DNA of 64,000 bases, taken from positions 2,999,001-3,063,000 of the forward strand of contig NZ_CP050699.1 of NCBI RefSeq assembly GCF_005116675.2, in the 5' to 3' direction. The first letter of the stretch is position 1. Every line of letters begins with the position of its first letter. Shown here in pieces: positions 1 through 8,900 of this stretch. A program made the translations under genes and the position numbers. The stretch is from Desulfosediminicola ganghwensis. GTDB taxonomy: Bacteria > Desulfobacterota > Desulfobulbia > Desulfobulbales > Desulfocapsaceae. The notes below the pieces were generated by a model that ran no database searches, had not been told where the DNA came from, and saw only the letters and a program-made list of their open reading frames with translations.

Positions 1-271
1 ATCGGGCTCCGGTGGGTCAACGGTAAACCTTCACCCACTGGTTGTTCTTGACAAGATAGAGGAGGGGGCCAGGAAAGCGATGCAGGCTGATAGTGCGGCC
101 TGTCGTAAGCAAATGCCAGAAAAGTTCGAGACAAGCATCACCTACGTTAACCATCAGGATGCCTATAAGGCGTCGTTCTTTCCCGGGGCAAGACGTATTT
201 CATCACACGCCATAGCCTATGAAGCAGATAATTATTTTGACGTATTGAGACTTTTTCTCTTCAACCTCTAA
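1..271 (+). CDS. M55 family D-aminopeptidase (DppA-like), C-terminal fragment
   Basis: The frame is open from base 2 to the TAA at 269-271, so the window cuts the gene and only about 89 C-terminal residues are present. The fragment reads NLHPLVVLDKIEEGARKAM near its beginning and later SFFPGARR followed by a conserved-looking EADNYFDVLRLF end. That layout matches the C-terminal region of zinc-dependent M55 D-aminopeptidases, where a helix with the LHP...GA pattern is followed by an LPGVxR segment and a final hydrophobic helix. These enzymes release D-amino acids from short peptides, as in peptidoglycan peptide recycling. The metal-binding residues lie upstream and cannot be checked. An internal ATG at 80 is only a Met within the reading frame. 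The assignment rests on remembered family patterns. Confidence 0.6.
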   Translation, partial: SGSGGSTVNLHPLVVLDKIEEGARKAMQADSAACRKQMPEKFETSITYVNHQDAYKASFFPGARRISSHAIAYEADNYFDVLRLFLFNL

Positions 272-318
272 CTGTTTCCATATCTCTTCATAACTCCGAA
301 AACCAACTGCTGCTCAGG

Positions 319-882
319 TTAGCGACGGGAACCACCGCGATAATTTGAATAACCATGTTTGCGCGGTACTTGTATTCGGTATTTTGGATATCGCTGGTTG
401 TTTCTGGATTTGTAACCTGGGTGTCTCGGGACAACATAGGCAGGGGGATGGTGTTTTTTATAGTGAGGCTTGCCGTAATTCGGTTTGCTATGTTTGTAAT
501 AATTCCTTTTGTATTTCGGGTGGCCCGGCTTGTAATAATTGGGTCGATAGCCGTCATGATAGATAAAGGAGGAGTTGCCGTTTCTGTGTACGATCCCATG
601 ACTGGATTTATACCGCGATTTCTCGACAACTATGGTGGTGACTCCACCATAGCCGGGGCGATGGCTGTAACCTGTCGAACTTCCACCCGAGTAGCTTGAT
701 GTCGGTTCTGAACTTCTGCCGTAGTACCTGTCGAGATATGCCTGGTTATCAATATGACCTGTCCAGTTCTGCTGTTCGCCGGCCCGTGCCAGAGGAACAG
801 AAGTAGTCAGCGCCATAACAAGTGCGACGAGAGCCAGAGTGAGTGGTGCGGTGATATTGGATTTAGGAAAATAATGTCTCAT
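319..882 (-). CDS. Secreted Tyr/Gly/Lys/His-rich protein of unknown function
   Basis: The start chosen is the ATG at 882 because it places a signal peptide (MRHYFPKS, a hydrophobic stretch, then SVPLARA) at the N-terminus. The open frame extends upstream to 1002, but that extension has no signal-like character. After the signal, the roughly 160-residue mature part is rich in Tyr, Gly, Lys, His and Pro, with many short KP..YK and RP.Y patterns and no recognisable fold. The protein is probably exported and basic. Such composition is seen in envelope or matrix proteins that bind polyanions, but no function can be assigned. It lies 209 bp downstream of the DUF2878 gene on the same strand. Confidence 0.55.
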   Translation of the reverse strand: MRHYFPKSNITAPLTLALVALVMALTTSVPLARAGEQQNWTGHIDNQAYLDRYYGRSSEPTSSYSGGSSTGYSHRPGYGGVTTIVVEKSRYKSSHGIVHRNGNSSFIYHDGYRPNYYKPGHPKYKRNYYKHSKPNYGKPHYKKHHPPAYVVPRHPGYKSRNNQRYPKYRIQVPRKHGYSNYRGGSRR

Positions 883-1080
883 AGCTAACACATCGAAACA
901 AAGGTTGAAAACAGACCTGCCCTGCCGGGGCAATGAGCAGTCATCACGATTGGTGACGTTGATGCAGCTGGAACCTGGGGTGCCAACAAGGAAGTACTCC
1001 AATCACTCCCTCCCATTAATACAGACAATAGGTTGCCGGTACCAACAAGTAAAGTTGGCAGCACCTGTTTCGGGAAGGGA

Positions 1081-1108
1081 CTTCGCCACAGTTACTTCGC
1101 CACAGTTA
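1081..1108. repeat. 14-bp tandem duplication at the DUF2878 stop codon
   Basis: The unit CTTCGCCACAGTTA occurs twice in direct succession at 1081-1094 and 1095-1108, followed by a further CTTC. On the minus strand each copy carries GTGGCGAAG followed by TAA, so the duplication has copied the last codons and the stop of the DUF2878 gene. The protein is unaffected because the first stop is used. Confidence 0.8.
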
Positions 1109-1640
1109 CTTCAGTCTTGGGGGACACTTTTGAGGCACAGAACATCATCAATGGCCAGAATAAGGCCCAGAGAAGAGCCAGCAGCAAAAGAGAACTGGGA
1201 GTGGACCAGTTGAAGCTTGCAACTCCAAGCCGGACACCAGCCCAGTAGGCGACAGGGCCACCAATCGCACCGAGCAGCGCTGACAGCAGCCATCGACCCT
1301 TCAACCAGTTCAGGCTGTGGTTTGGCAGCAGGCCCAATGTCATCCAGACAGTTATGAGCCAGAGCGGGATGGGCCAGAAATCACTGGAAAATGAGAAAAA
1401 CCCGATAGCCTTGAGCAGCCCATCTAAAGTGATACCGCAGATGGTAATAATCGCCATCAGCACCATGTCCTTGCCTGGGGATGGTGATACAAGCATGTGG
1501 CATGCAATAAGCAGCAGGGCGAGCCAGAGAAAAGAATTCTGGCCGAATATGCAAATGAGCCAGTTCAGTTGGTAAACGGCGAAATTTGTAACGATCATCC
1601 ACAGTTTGGGAAGGGGCCTGATGTTTGCGAGTGTCTGCAT
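1092..1640 (-). CDS. DUF2878 family inner-membrane protein
   Basis: The 182-residue protein is almost entirely hydrophobic, with about five membrane segments. An N-terminal block reads VTNFAVYQLNWLICIFG, resembling the opening of the DUF2878 family, whose biochemical role is unknown. It follows the chalcone-isomerase-like gene by 16 bp on the same strand, so the two are probably co-transcribed. I recall DUF2878 and Chalcone_3-domain genes occurring together near cyclopropane-fatty-acid-synthase-like genes in proteobacteria, which suggests a lipid or envelope role; no such synthase is present here. A 14-bp tandem duplication covers the stop codon. Confidence 0.6.
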   Translation of the reverse strand: MQTLANIRPLPKLWMIVTNFAVYQLNWLICIFGQNSFLWLALLLIACHMLVSPSPGKDMVLMAIITICGITLDGLLKAIGFFSFSSDFWPIPLWLITVWMTLGLLPNHSLNWLKGRWLLSALLGAIGGPVAYWAGVRLGVASFNWSTPSSLLLLALLWALFWPLMMFCASKVSPKTEVTVAK

Positions 1641-1656
1641 TTTATTTACCAGCCGC

Positions 1657-2205
1657 TCAGCTCTTTTTTCCTCGAAGACCTGAAAGGAGATTAGCTCTTA
1701 GGTTGTCACTAAGCGGTTCTTTTTCTCCCAGCCAGATACCGAAATATACAGCAGCGAAATCAGCGGAGGGGATGACAACCTGTTCGATTCCATTCCGAAA
1801 CAGTCGCGTGGTCTGAGCTTCTCCATTATAGCAGAGGACATAACTGTCACCGTCATCTACTTCTGTGTAATTTTGGTGAAGCAGATCGAGCTGCGGACGC
1901 ACTTTGCTGATAGTTAGCGGATCATGCTGCCGATTGAGGATTTTTTCTGCGGCTTCAATGAAATTTTCCCTGGTCAGGCTGACTGCATAATTTAATTTCA
2001 GGCATCGTGACGATTCTGGGGAGAGCACCTCTCCGGGCAGGGTTGTAGGGTCGGTGTAGAGATGGGCGTCATAGACCTTGATAAAACCCATGTAACGGAC
2101 GCTGCCGGAGCCCTGGAGCTGCATGTTATGAATTTCCATCCCTTGCAGGGAAAGAGGTAAAGTGCTCATCACTATTGTCAGTATAAATAAGTATATCTTT
2201 TTCAT
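1657..2205 (-). CDS. Periplasmic chalcone-isomerase-like (Chalcone_3) domain protein
   Basis: The N-terminus MKKIYLFILTIVMSTLPLSLQG is a Sec signal peptide. The mature part begins MEIHNMQLQGSGSVRYMGFIKVYDAHLY, the hallmark of bacterial chalcone-isomerase-like proteins (GxGxRxxGFxKVYxAxLY), and ends with a typical ADFAAVYFGIWLG motif. The eukaryotic relatives include fatty-acid-binding proteins, so lipid binding is a reasonable but untested guess. Length (182 aa) fits the family. The start at 2205 has a GGAGAG Shine-Dalgarno just upstream. The gene is first in a probable operon with the DUF2878 gene. Confidence 0.7.
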   Translation of the reverse strand: MKKIYLFILTIVMSTLPLSLQGMEIHNMQLQGSGSVRYMGFIKVYDAHLYTDPTTLPGEVLSPESSRCLKLNYAVSLTRENFIEAAEKILNRQHDPLTISKVRPQLDLLHQNYTEVDDGDSYVLCYNGEAQTTRLFRNGIEQVVIPSADFAAVYFGIWLGEKEPLSDNLRANLLSGLRGKKS

Positions 2206-2562
2206 GACTCTCTCCAGTTGGGTACGTGGAACATTGTAGTTACTGTTTCATACATAAACAAAGTAGCAACCTGCAGAGAATTAACAATGTGGAAACATTG
2301 GCTATGAAATGGTAGTGAAACCTATCATTACAATGTCGGTCCCTAAACTGGAAAAAGGGCAAAAAAGCTTGATATTTAAAGGGAATGATTGTTTTTACTT
2401 GCTTAGGGCAAGTGAAACGTGATGGAATAGAGGGTATGCCTTTACAGATGGACTTTAAACCGGAACCAACGGTGTTCTGTCTGACCATTTCGTCTGTCTT
2501 TGTGAAACAGAGCTCGCTGGGTACGTTATTTGAGTGAAATTTTCAGCTGGGAAGAGTGATAC
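2206..2562. other. Divergent intergenic region between the chalcone-like and DUF169 genes
   Basis: About 357 bp separate the two divergent starts, so promoters for both should lie here. A + strand ORF of 33 codons (2437-2538) ends 24 bp before the DUF169 start, but nothing about its sequence supports it as a gene. I see no clear hairpin or recognisable regulatory RNA. Confidence 0.4.
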
Positions 2563-3330
2563 ATGACTGAACTGCGACAAAGAGCAACCGCTATACTGGA
2601 GCTGGCTGGGATAGAAACACCCGTTGTTGGAGTCTATGATGCTCCTCATACCCTGCCGTTCGCACCTTTGGTGCTTGCCAGGCGTTGTATATTTTCCAGT
2701 TATGAAAACTGGCAGAAAGGCCATTGCGTGTTGGTTAACCGGGAGAGTGAAGGGTGTCGTGGGGCGGTATACTGGTTGTGTGGAATAGAGGCAACGTCGA
2801 AGGAGAAGATGAGGCACTTCTACAGCCAACGAAAGGGGCTCAAGGCGACGGCCGAACTCATGGAAAATTGGCTGGAAGACCATCCCCCCCACGAGCCGCA
2901 GGAGAGCCATCTTATCGTCGGCCCGCTGAAAGAGGGGCAGGACAGGTATTTGAAAACAATCACCTTGTATGTCAATCCTGACCAGCTGAGCCTGCTGCTT
3001 ACAGGTTGTGAATACGAAAATGGCCCAGCCGATGCTCAACCGATTATCTCTTCATTTGGTTCGGGCTGTGGCCAGCTTGCGGCACTTTTCAAAGATCTGA
3101 ATGTTCCCCAGGCGATAATCGGTTCTACGGATATCCTGATGCGGGAGCATCTGCCACCGGAGGTGATGGCGTTGACAGTGACCAAGCCGATGTTTGAGCA
3201 GCTATGCAGTTTTGGTGAGAACAGTTCTTTGTTCAGGCCATTCTGGTCAACTCTCCGTAACAAGAGAAGCGAACAGGCGGTGAACGGCTTTGGCGAAAAT
3301 CCCGAGCAGAAATACACCGAGAAGATATAA
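2563..3330 (+). CDS. DUF169 family protein (COG2043)
   Basis: The 255-residue soluble protein shows the DUF169 pattern: an N-terminal LAGIETPVVGVYDAP segment, a central VLVNRESEGCRGAVYWLCG block, an LIVGPLKEG segment and a C-terminal region with SSFGSGCGQLA. Several conserved-looking cysteines (in the EGC, WLCG and SGCG motifs) could hold a metal or cluster, but the family has no established biochemical function. It is common in anaerobes. The ATG at 2563 is preceded by GGGAAGAGTG, an acceptable ribosome-binding site. It converges on the peptidyl-prolyl isomerase gene, with a strong palindromic terminator between them. Confidence 0.7.
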   Translation: MTELRQRATAILELAGIETPVVGVYDAPHTLPFAPLVLARRCIFSSYENWQKGHCVLVNRESEGCRGAVYWLCGIEATSKEKMRHFYSQRKGLKATAELMENWLEDHPPHEPQESHLIVGPLKEGQDRYLKTITLYVNPDQLSLLLTGCEYENGPADAQPIISSFGSGCGQLAALFKDLNVPQAIIGSTDILMREHLPPEVMALTVTKPMFEQLCSFGENSSLFRPFWSTLRNKRSEQAVNGFGENPEQKYTEKI

Positions 3331-3365
3331 AAAAAAACGGGGCCTGTCGAATTCGACAGGCCCCG
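3331..3365 (-). terminator. Rho-independent terminator for the peptidyl-prolyl isomerase gene
   Basis: A perfect 28-bp palindrome with arms CGGGGCCTGTCGAA occupies 3338-3365. Seven A residues at 3331-3337 become a U run downstream of the hairpin on the minus strand, so it terminates the minus-strand gene ending at 3427. It may also stop read-through from DUF169, but there is no U tract on that side. Confidence 0.85.
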
Positions 3366-3426
3366 CTCAGGCAGTACTGGTATCTCGCCCGGTCATGAAA
3401 AAATCGGGCTACCTGGAGAGTTGCTG

Positions 3427-4458
3427 TTAGAAGTCAACAAGCTCCACGTCAAAGATCATGTACGCGTTTGGTGGAATAGGACCACGTCCCTGAGGACCGT
3501 AACCGAGGGAAGGCGGGATAATCAGCACTCGCTTCTCACCTTTTTTCATGCCGAGAAATGCTTCATCCCAGCCTTTGATAACCCGTCCCTGGCCAACAGG
3601 GAAATCGATTGGGGTACCACGATCGTAGGAAGAATCAAACTTGGTGCCGTCCAGCAACTTTCCGGTGTAGTGAGCTTTGATCATTGCGCCGGATGAAGGG
3701 GTGGCATCGCCTTTACCTTCTTCGACCAGAACATACTTGAGACCGGAAGGAGTGCTTACTGCATCAGGCCAGTTCTGCTTGATGAGGTTCACCTCAGCTT
3801 CCATGGCGGCAAGCTCTTTGTCGCGCTGGTTCTTTTCGAAGTTAGCGAGCAGTGCATCAAAAGCGGCCTGGTCAGCTTTGAACGCTTCCGCTTTGGCGCC
3901 AACGCGAATAATCTCCACGCTGTTGATGGTGTCGCCCTGGGCGATAGCGTTAACAATGTCCTGGCCTTCAACTACCTTGCCGAAAACAGTGTGCTTGCCG
4001 TCCAGCCATGGGGTTGGTACGTGGGTAATGAAGAACTGGCTGCCATTGGTGCCGGGTCCTGCATTTGCCATAGAGAGAATGCCGGGGCCTTCATGTTTCA
4101 GACTTGGATCAATCTCATCAGGGAAGGTGTAGCCGGGTCCGCCGGTTCCTGAACCGAGCGGACAACCACCCTGAACCATGAAGTCAGGGATGACTCTGTG
4201 GAAGGTGAGGCCGTCATAATATTTGTCGCCCTTCATTTTGGCGCCGCCGCCAAGTTCTTTGGTGCCCTCAGCCAGGCCAACGAAGTTGGTTACTGTAAGG
4301 GGAGTTTTTTCAAACTCGAGGGAGCAAATGATTTCACCTTTAGAGGTGTTGAACTTGGCGTACATGCCGTCCTGAAGATTTTCTCTTGCCATTATTGGTT
4401 CTCCGATAAAAATTAACGTAATCAGAATGAGTACAAACGAAATTGATACGTTACGCAT
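3427..4458 (-). CDS. Fused cyclophilin-FKBP peptidyl-prolyl cis-trans isomerase
   Basis: One 343-residue chain joins two unrelated prolyl isomerase folds. Residues about 35-190 are a cyclophilin ([35 protein letters not shown]). A charged helical linker spans about 190-235. Residues about 245-343 are an FKBP domain ([52 protein letters not shown]). The first 22 residues form a hydrophobic signal peptide, so the full-length product should be exported. The start at 4458 has GGAG five bases upstream. A second in-frame ATG at 4392 ([10 protein letters not shown]) has its own GGAG eight bases upstream and would give a cytosolic form without the signal. Cyclophilin-FKBP dual immunophilins are known in a few bacteria and protists but are uncommon. 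Confidence 0.9.
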   Translation of the reverse strand: MRNVSISFVLILITLIFIGEPIMARENLQDGMYAKFNTSKGEIICSLEFEKTPLTVTNFVGLAEGTKELGGGAKMKGDKYYDGLTFHRVIPDFMVQGGCPLGSGTGGPGYTFPDEIDPSLKHEGPGILSMANAGPGTNGSQFFITHVPTPWLDGKHTVFGKVVEGQDIVNAIAQGDTINSVEIIRVGAKAEAFKADQAAFDALLANFEKNQRDKELAAMEAEVNLIKQNWPDAVSTPSGLKYVLVEEGKGDATPSSGAMIKAHYTGKLLDGTKFDSSYDRGTPIDFPVGQGRVIKGWDEAFLGMKKGEKRVLIIPPSLGYGPQGRGPIPPNAYMIFDVELVDF

Positions 4459-4683
4459 GGTTTCTCCATTTGAAAAGGGTGGTTCCTTAAAAAAAGAGCA
4501 TTTTTCGAGTAATTACCTGATATAAATAGGACATGCAAATGGACATGTCGAATTTTACAACGCTTTGGTTGTTGACGATGGTTCGCATTAGGGGTTTATT
4601 GACCTGATTTATAGACCGGTGGTAAACACATCCGGCTTATTCAGGCAACCCGTTAACACTTAGGTCCCCCGGAGAGGAACCGT

Positions 4684-5967
4684 TTGTATACTCTGTACCA
4701 GCTAATACTGACACTACTTTTTTATCTCTTACTGCCTTTTACTCTCGCCTATGTTCTCATTACGGGAAAACACAGGGAGGGAGTGCATCAGCGTCTGGGA
4801 TTATATGGCAGGCTTGCCCGGAAAAAAGGTAAAGCCCGCATCTGGCTGCACGCCGCCTCTGTCGGTGAAGTACATGCTGCCGATATCCTGATAGCTGAAT
4901 TGCGCAAAGAGATTCCCGAGGCGGAATACGTTGTCACCACCATGACAATACACGGAAGAAAGCTTGCTGTCGAGTTGCTTTCCGACGATGTAATCTGCAA
5001 GCTGGCCCCGCTGGATGTGCCGGGTATAGCGGGACGCGTGATCTCAAAAATCGATCCTGATGTGTATGTGTGTCTGGAGACTGAGTTATGGCCGGTGCTG
5101 CTGCGCAGACTGAATAATCGCTCTATACCGACGCTGCTCGCCAATGGCAGGATGTCTGATAAATCTGTAACCAGCTATCAGAAGCATGCCTGGCTTTTTC
5201 AAAAAGTGGTGGAAAACTTCACCGTCCTCACCATGATCAGCGAGTCGGACAAGGAACGCTATGTCTCTTTAGGTATAGGTCCTAAAGAAGTTATTGTCAC
5301 CGGCAACCTGAAGTATGATCGGGAACTGCCTGAAAGCCCGACCGACGTGCGGGACCGTTGCCGAAAAACGCTGTCGATAGTCGAGGGGACAGAGGTCTTC
5401 GTCTGCGGCTCCACCCATACCGGCGAGGAGAATATTCTGCTTCCGGTATACAAGGCCTTGAAACTGAGCGGAGAGCTCGTCTGGATCATCGCCCCGCGTC
5501 ATTTGCACAGGCTGGAACAGGTGGAGACGATGCTCATGGAGCATGGAGTACGCTTTGATCGCTATAGCGCGCTGAAAGAAGGGCACGTGCGACAGCACGA
5601 TGTCGTTATCGTCGACCTCTTTGGAGAGCTTTTTGAGATATATTCAATTGCTGATTATATCTTTTGCGGTGGAAGCCTGGTTGAACGTAACGGCCATAAT
5701 ATACTGGAACCAGCGATGTGGGGACGTACTGTTATGTATGGACCGAGTATGGGGGATTTTCGCGATGCGGTGGAGATGATGGATCTGCAAGAGGCCGGCC
5801 TGCCAGTGACTGGCGGCAGGGCCATCTTCGATAAAATCTCCTATTTTCGCAATCACCGTGAGGAGTATCAACTGCTTTGTCAGCGTGCCGGTCAGGTTGC
5901 CGTCTCTCAACAGGGAGCGGCTAAAAGGCAGGCAGGGCTGGTGGCATCGCTTCTCCATTCGAGTTAA
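4684..5967 (+). CDS. waaA: 3-deoxy-D-manno-octulosonic acid (Kdo) transferase
   Basis: WaaA adds Kdo from CMP-Kdo to lipid A precursor at the cytoplasmic face of the inner membrane. The 427-residue protein has the expected N-terminal membrane anchor (LILTLLFYLLLPFTLAYVLI), the IWLHAASVGEVHAA motif carrying the catalytic Glu, the ETELWP motif, and the C-terminal GGSLVERNGHNILEPAMWG donor-binding motif. The start is a TTG at 4684 with a GGAGAGG ribosome-binding site seven bases upstream; no ATG is suitably placed. It converges on the M1/ChaN gene with a 30-bp gap and no obvious terminator. Its presence indicates an LPS-containing outer membrane. Confidence 0.93.
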   Translation: MYTLYQLILTLLFYLLLPFTLAYVLITGKHREGVHQRLGLYGRLARKKGKARIWLHAASVGEVHAADILIAELRKEIPEAEYVVTTMTIHGRKLAVELLSDDVICKLAPLDVPGIAGRVISKIDPDVYVCLETELWPVLLRRLNNRSIPTLLANGRMSDKSVTSYQKHAWLFQKVVENFTVLTMISESDKERYVSLGIGPKEVIVTGNLKYDRELPESPTDVRDRCRKTLSIVEGTEVFVCGSTHTGEENILLPVYKALKLSGELVWIIAPRHLHRLEQVETMLMEHGVRFDRYSALKEGHVRQHDVVIVDLFGELFEIYSIADYIFCGGSLVERNGHNILEPAMWGRTVMYGPSMGDFRDAVEMMDLQEAGLPVTGGRAIFDKISYFRNHREEYQLLCQRAGQVAVSQQGAAKRQAGLVASLLHSS

Positions 5968-5997
5968 CTATACCGACCTTTCCCTGGTACTCATCAG

Positions 5998-8900
5998 TTA
6001 CGGGTGAGCTTGTTCTCTGACCGGTTTAATCAGTTCCACTTCAAACATAATTTCCTTGTCAAAACCGTTTTCTGTACGGCGTATTTTCAGTTGCACCACA
6101 TCGCCGGGCAATGAGGCGAAGAGTGCAATCCGTACATCCTCCATGGAATGTATTGGGAAATCATCGATAGCAACGATGCTGTCAGTGATGCGCAGTCCTG
6201 CCTCATCTGCCTTGCTTGCCTGGTTAAACGCTGAGATTGTCAGCAGATTTGCATCAGCTGCAGTGGGCTCGTTGATGCTTATACCGATCTTGCCCGGTTC
6301 CGGCAGCTCGAGTGATTCTACCAGAAAGAAATAGTCGGCAATATCGGCAAGGTTATCCGGTGTCGTGCCGTTGAAGATATTCAGTATTGAAGCCTGTTCT
6401 ACATTGGTTCGTCGCGCAACCCGCGGTGGGATGCCAAAATCTTTTCTGGTGTGCTGGGAGCCGGCAAGCACGATGAGTTTGCGGCCGGGATTTTTGTTGA
6501 GGTGATCTGTGATTTCTTCAGCCATGGTCTCGTCCCACAGCGATTGTGCCTGGATAAAGCCCGACGCATAACCCGAGCCGTGACCACCCTGCTGGTGTAG
6601 CGATTGCATCTGACGAAGCTGTCTGGCGTAGCCTGGTAGTGAGAGATCTCTTTGTTGGGGCAGGCTATCGCGAATTTCTTTTGATAGCGCATCTGTTCCA
6701 CCGCTTGAGTAGACGGTGGAAACTGTTTCCCTCGGCAGATTGAGCCCGATGACAGGGATGGAATTTTTGCGGGCGAAGCTGAAAATATCCTGAAAATAGC
6801 GATAATCGTAACTCCAGACCGAAAAGTAGCCGGAAGCTTTTAAAAATTCTTTCTCGGTCATGGCAGAGTTGTATGCCGTATACTGATCCAGCGCCTCCTG
6901 ACTGGTGTACGGAAACATCTCCATACCAATGGCCATATCGGGATGTCTGGCGTGGATTGCCTCGATAATCCGTAGTTGCAGGCGGTGATCGCTCATTGAG
7001 GTGTGCTGCTCACCCAGGTAAATGACATCATTGTTGCTGAGCTGATCGGCGATCGTGCCAAAACTCTGAAGATTGCTGGTGGCACCGCCCCGGGGAAGGT
7101 GCTCGATGGCAATCTGAATGCCATTGAAGCTGTCGTTTATTCTTTTGGCCTTGATGCGACCATTTTCAAAATGCAGAAAAGAATATTTGCCATAGTGACT
7201 GAGCTTTGACGCGGCCGAGGCTGCTTGTGCCGGTCCGCTGCTGGTGACGAGTACTGTGACATGATCTGGATTCAGGGGATTGGGACGTACCTCCAGGGTA
7301 AATCCGTTGCCGGGATGACTGGGGCTGCCGAAAAGACTCTGGACGTGTTTTCCAGCCAGGCCCAGAAAGAGCAGGTTGCTTTCAGCTAACTCGCTATTGC
7401 CCGTATAATCGTCATTTTGAATTTTTAAACTATCATTTTGTAATTGTTCAACAAGAGGTTGGTACTCGTGTGGTGTGTCGGCGCCGGAGAACAGGGCGAT
7501 TTTCTCAGTCGCACCCATAAATTGTGACCAGACAGCCGGACGTTCGTCTTCTGACAGCATCCTGAAAAAATCATATTGCGGGTCAAGGGTGAAGCCCAGT
7601 GGAGGGCTGTCCAGTTCGAGAGTGATTTCCTGTTCGATATTTTCAGTTTTCACTGTAAACCAAACTTCTCCCTGGGTGGTGGCCACACGTACGGGGATGT
7701 GCAGTTGGTATGGTTCCCGGGTCTTTTGCCTCAATTTAAAGTTGAGTGCATGGGTGTCAGCAAAAGAACGAAGTGTAACCTGTTCTATCGCAAGATTCGG
7801 TATATCTTCACGGCTCAATCGTTCATCAAAAAAACGGCTGAGATCCTGCTGGGACGTTTGAGTAAAGATACCCTCGATATCGTGCCACGAAGCGCTGCTG
7901 TTACGATAATCCTGGTAAAATGTCCTGATGCCTTTGAGGAAAAGTTCACTGCCGAGGCGGCTGTGCAATTCATGAAACAGCATCATCGCCCTCGAGTAGC
8001 CGATTGCCCGGCGCGCTTGAGCAAGTGGTTGGTTATGGCTGGCGTTGGTAAAAGATGCGAGAGGTATCTGATTGCTCTGATTGACGTAGCTGAGATAGTT
8101 GAGCACAGCCTCTTTCCTGTATGCCACCCCTTCATCACGGTCGGCTCGGTAGGCGTGATCGGCGAGATAGGAGGTGAGACCTTCACACCAGTTTCCGTGT
8201 TGATAATCAACCTCGATACTGTTTCCGAACCAGGAGTGGAGAATTTCGTGGCCGAGTGAGGTATCCTTGATGAAGGGCAGACGCAGCACAGCCTGACCAA
8301 GCAGGGTGAAGGTGGGCATTCCCAGCCCCGTGGGCTGGCGGTTGGCCACAATCGCGTAGTGGTTATATGGAAAGGGACCTATTTCTCTCTCGTATCTCAA
8401 AATATAGTCACGCGCTTTGTTGAGATAGCCCCGGGCAAGTGAGGCATCCTCCGGGAAAAAGAGGGCGTAGACCTGCAGCCCCTGGCGGACTTTTAGCGAA
8501 GAAACAGAATAGGGCGCTGCGGCGAAATGCAAACCGTATAAGGCATTGCTGAAAGTGGCCGAGAACTGGTTGCCATCCCGGACGAGCGGGAAATCGTCTG
8601 ATTCGGTAATGGCTGTGAAATTTTCAGGTAAACGGGCCGAAAGAGTAAAGCGCATCTTCTTATCCGGAACCGGATGCCAATCACTCAGCAGGGTTATTCC
8701 TTTTTCACTTATCAGGTTTTCATCATCCAGCGAAAAGGTATTGGTATAGGAAAGGAAAAGTTCTCTGGCCTGGTTCGCAGCCGGAATTGAAAAAGAGGTT
8801 GACTGTGGCAGGGTAATTGACTGATTGCTGCCGTCTTGCCTTTTCAGCATTTTCCCTGTTATCTTCAGCGAGCCAAGATTCAGCGATAATTCTTCACCCG

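Noticed and set aside
2455-3039. 194-codon minus-strand frame overlapping the DUF169 gene
   Set aside because: It is antisense to a gene with conserved family motifs and shows no protein family pattern.
7576-8259. 227-codon + strand frame inside the M1/ChaN gene
   Set aside because: It lies wholly within a gene with clear domains on the other strand and has no recognisable motif of its own.
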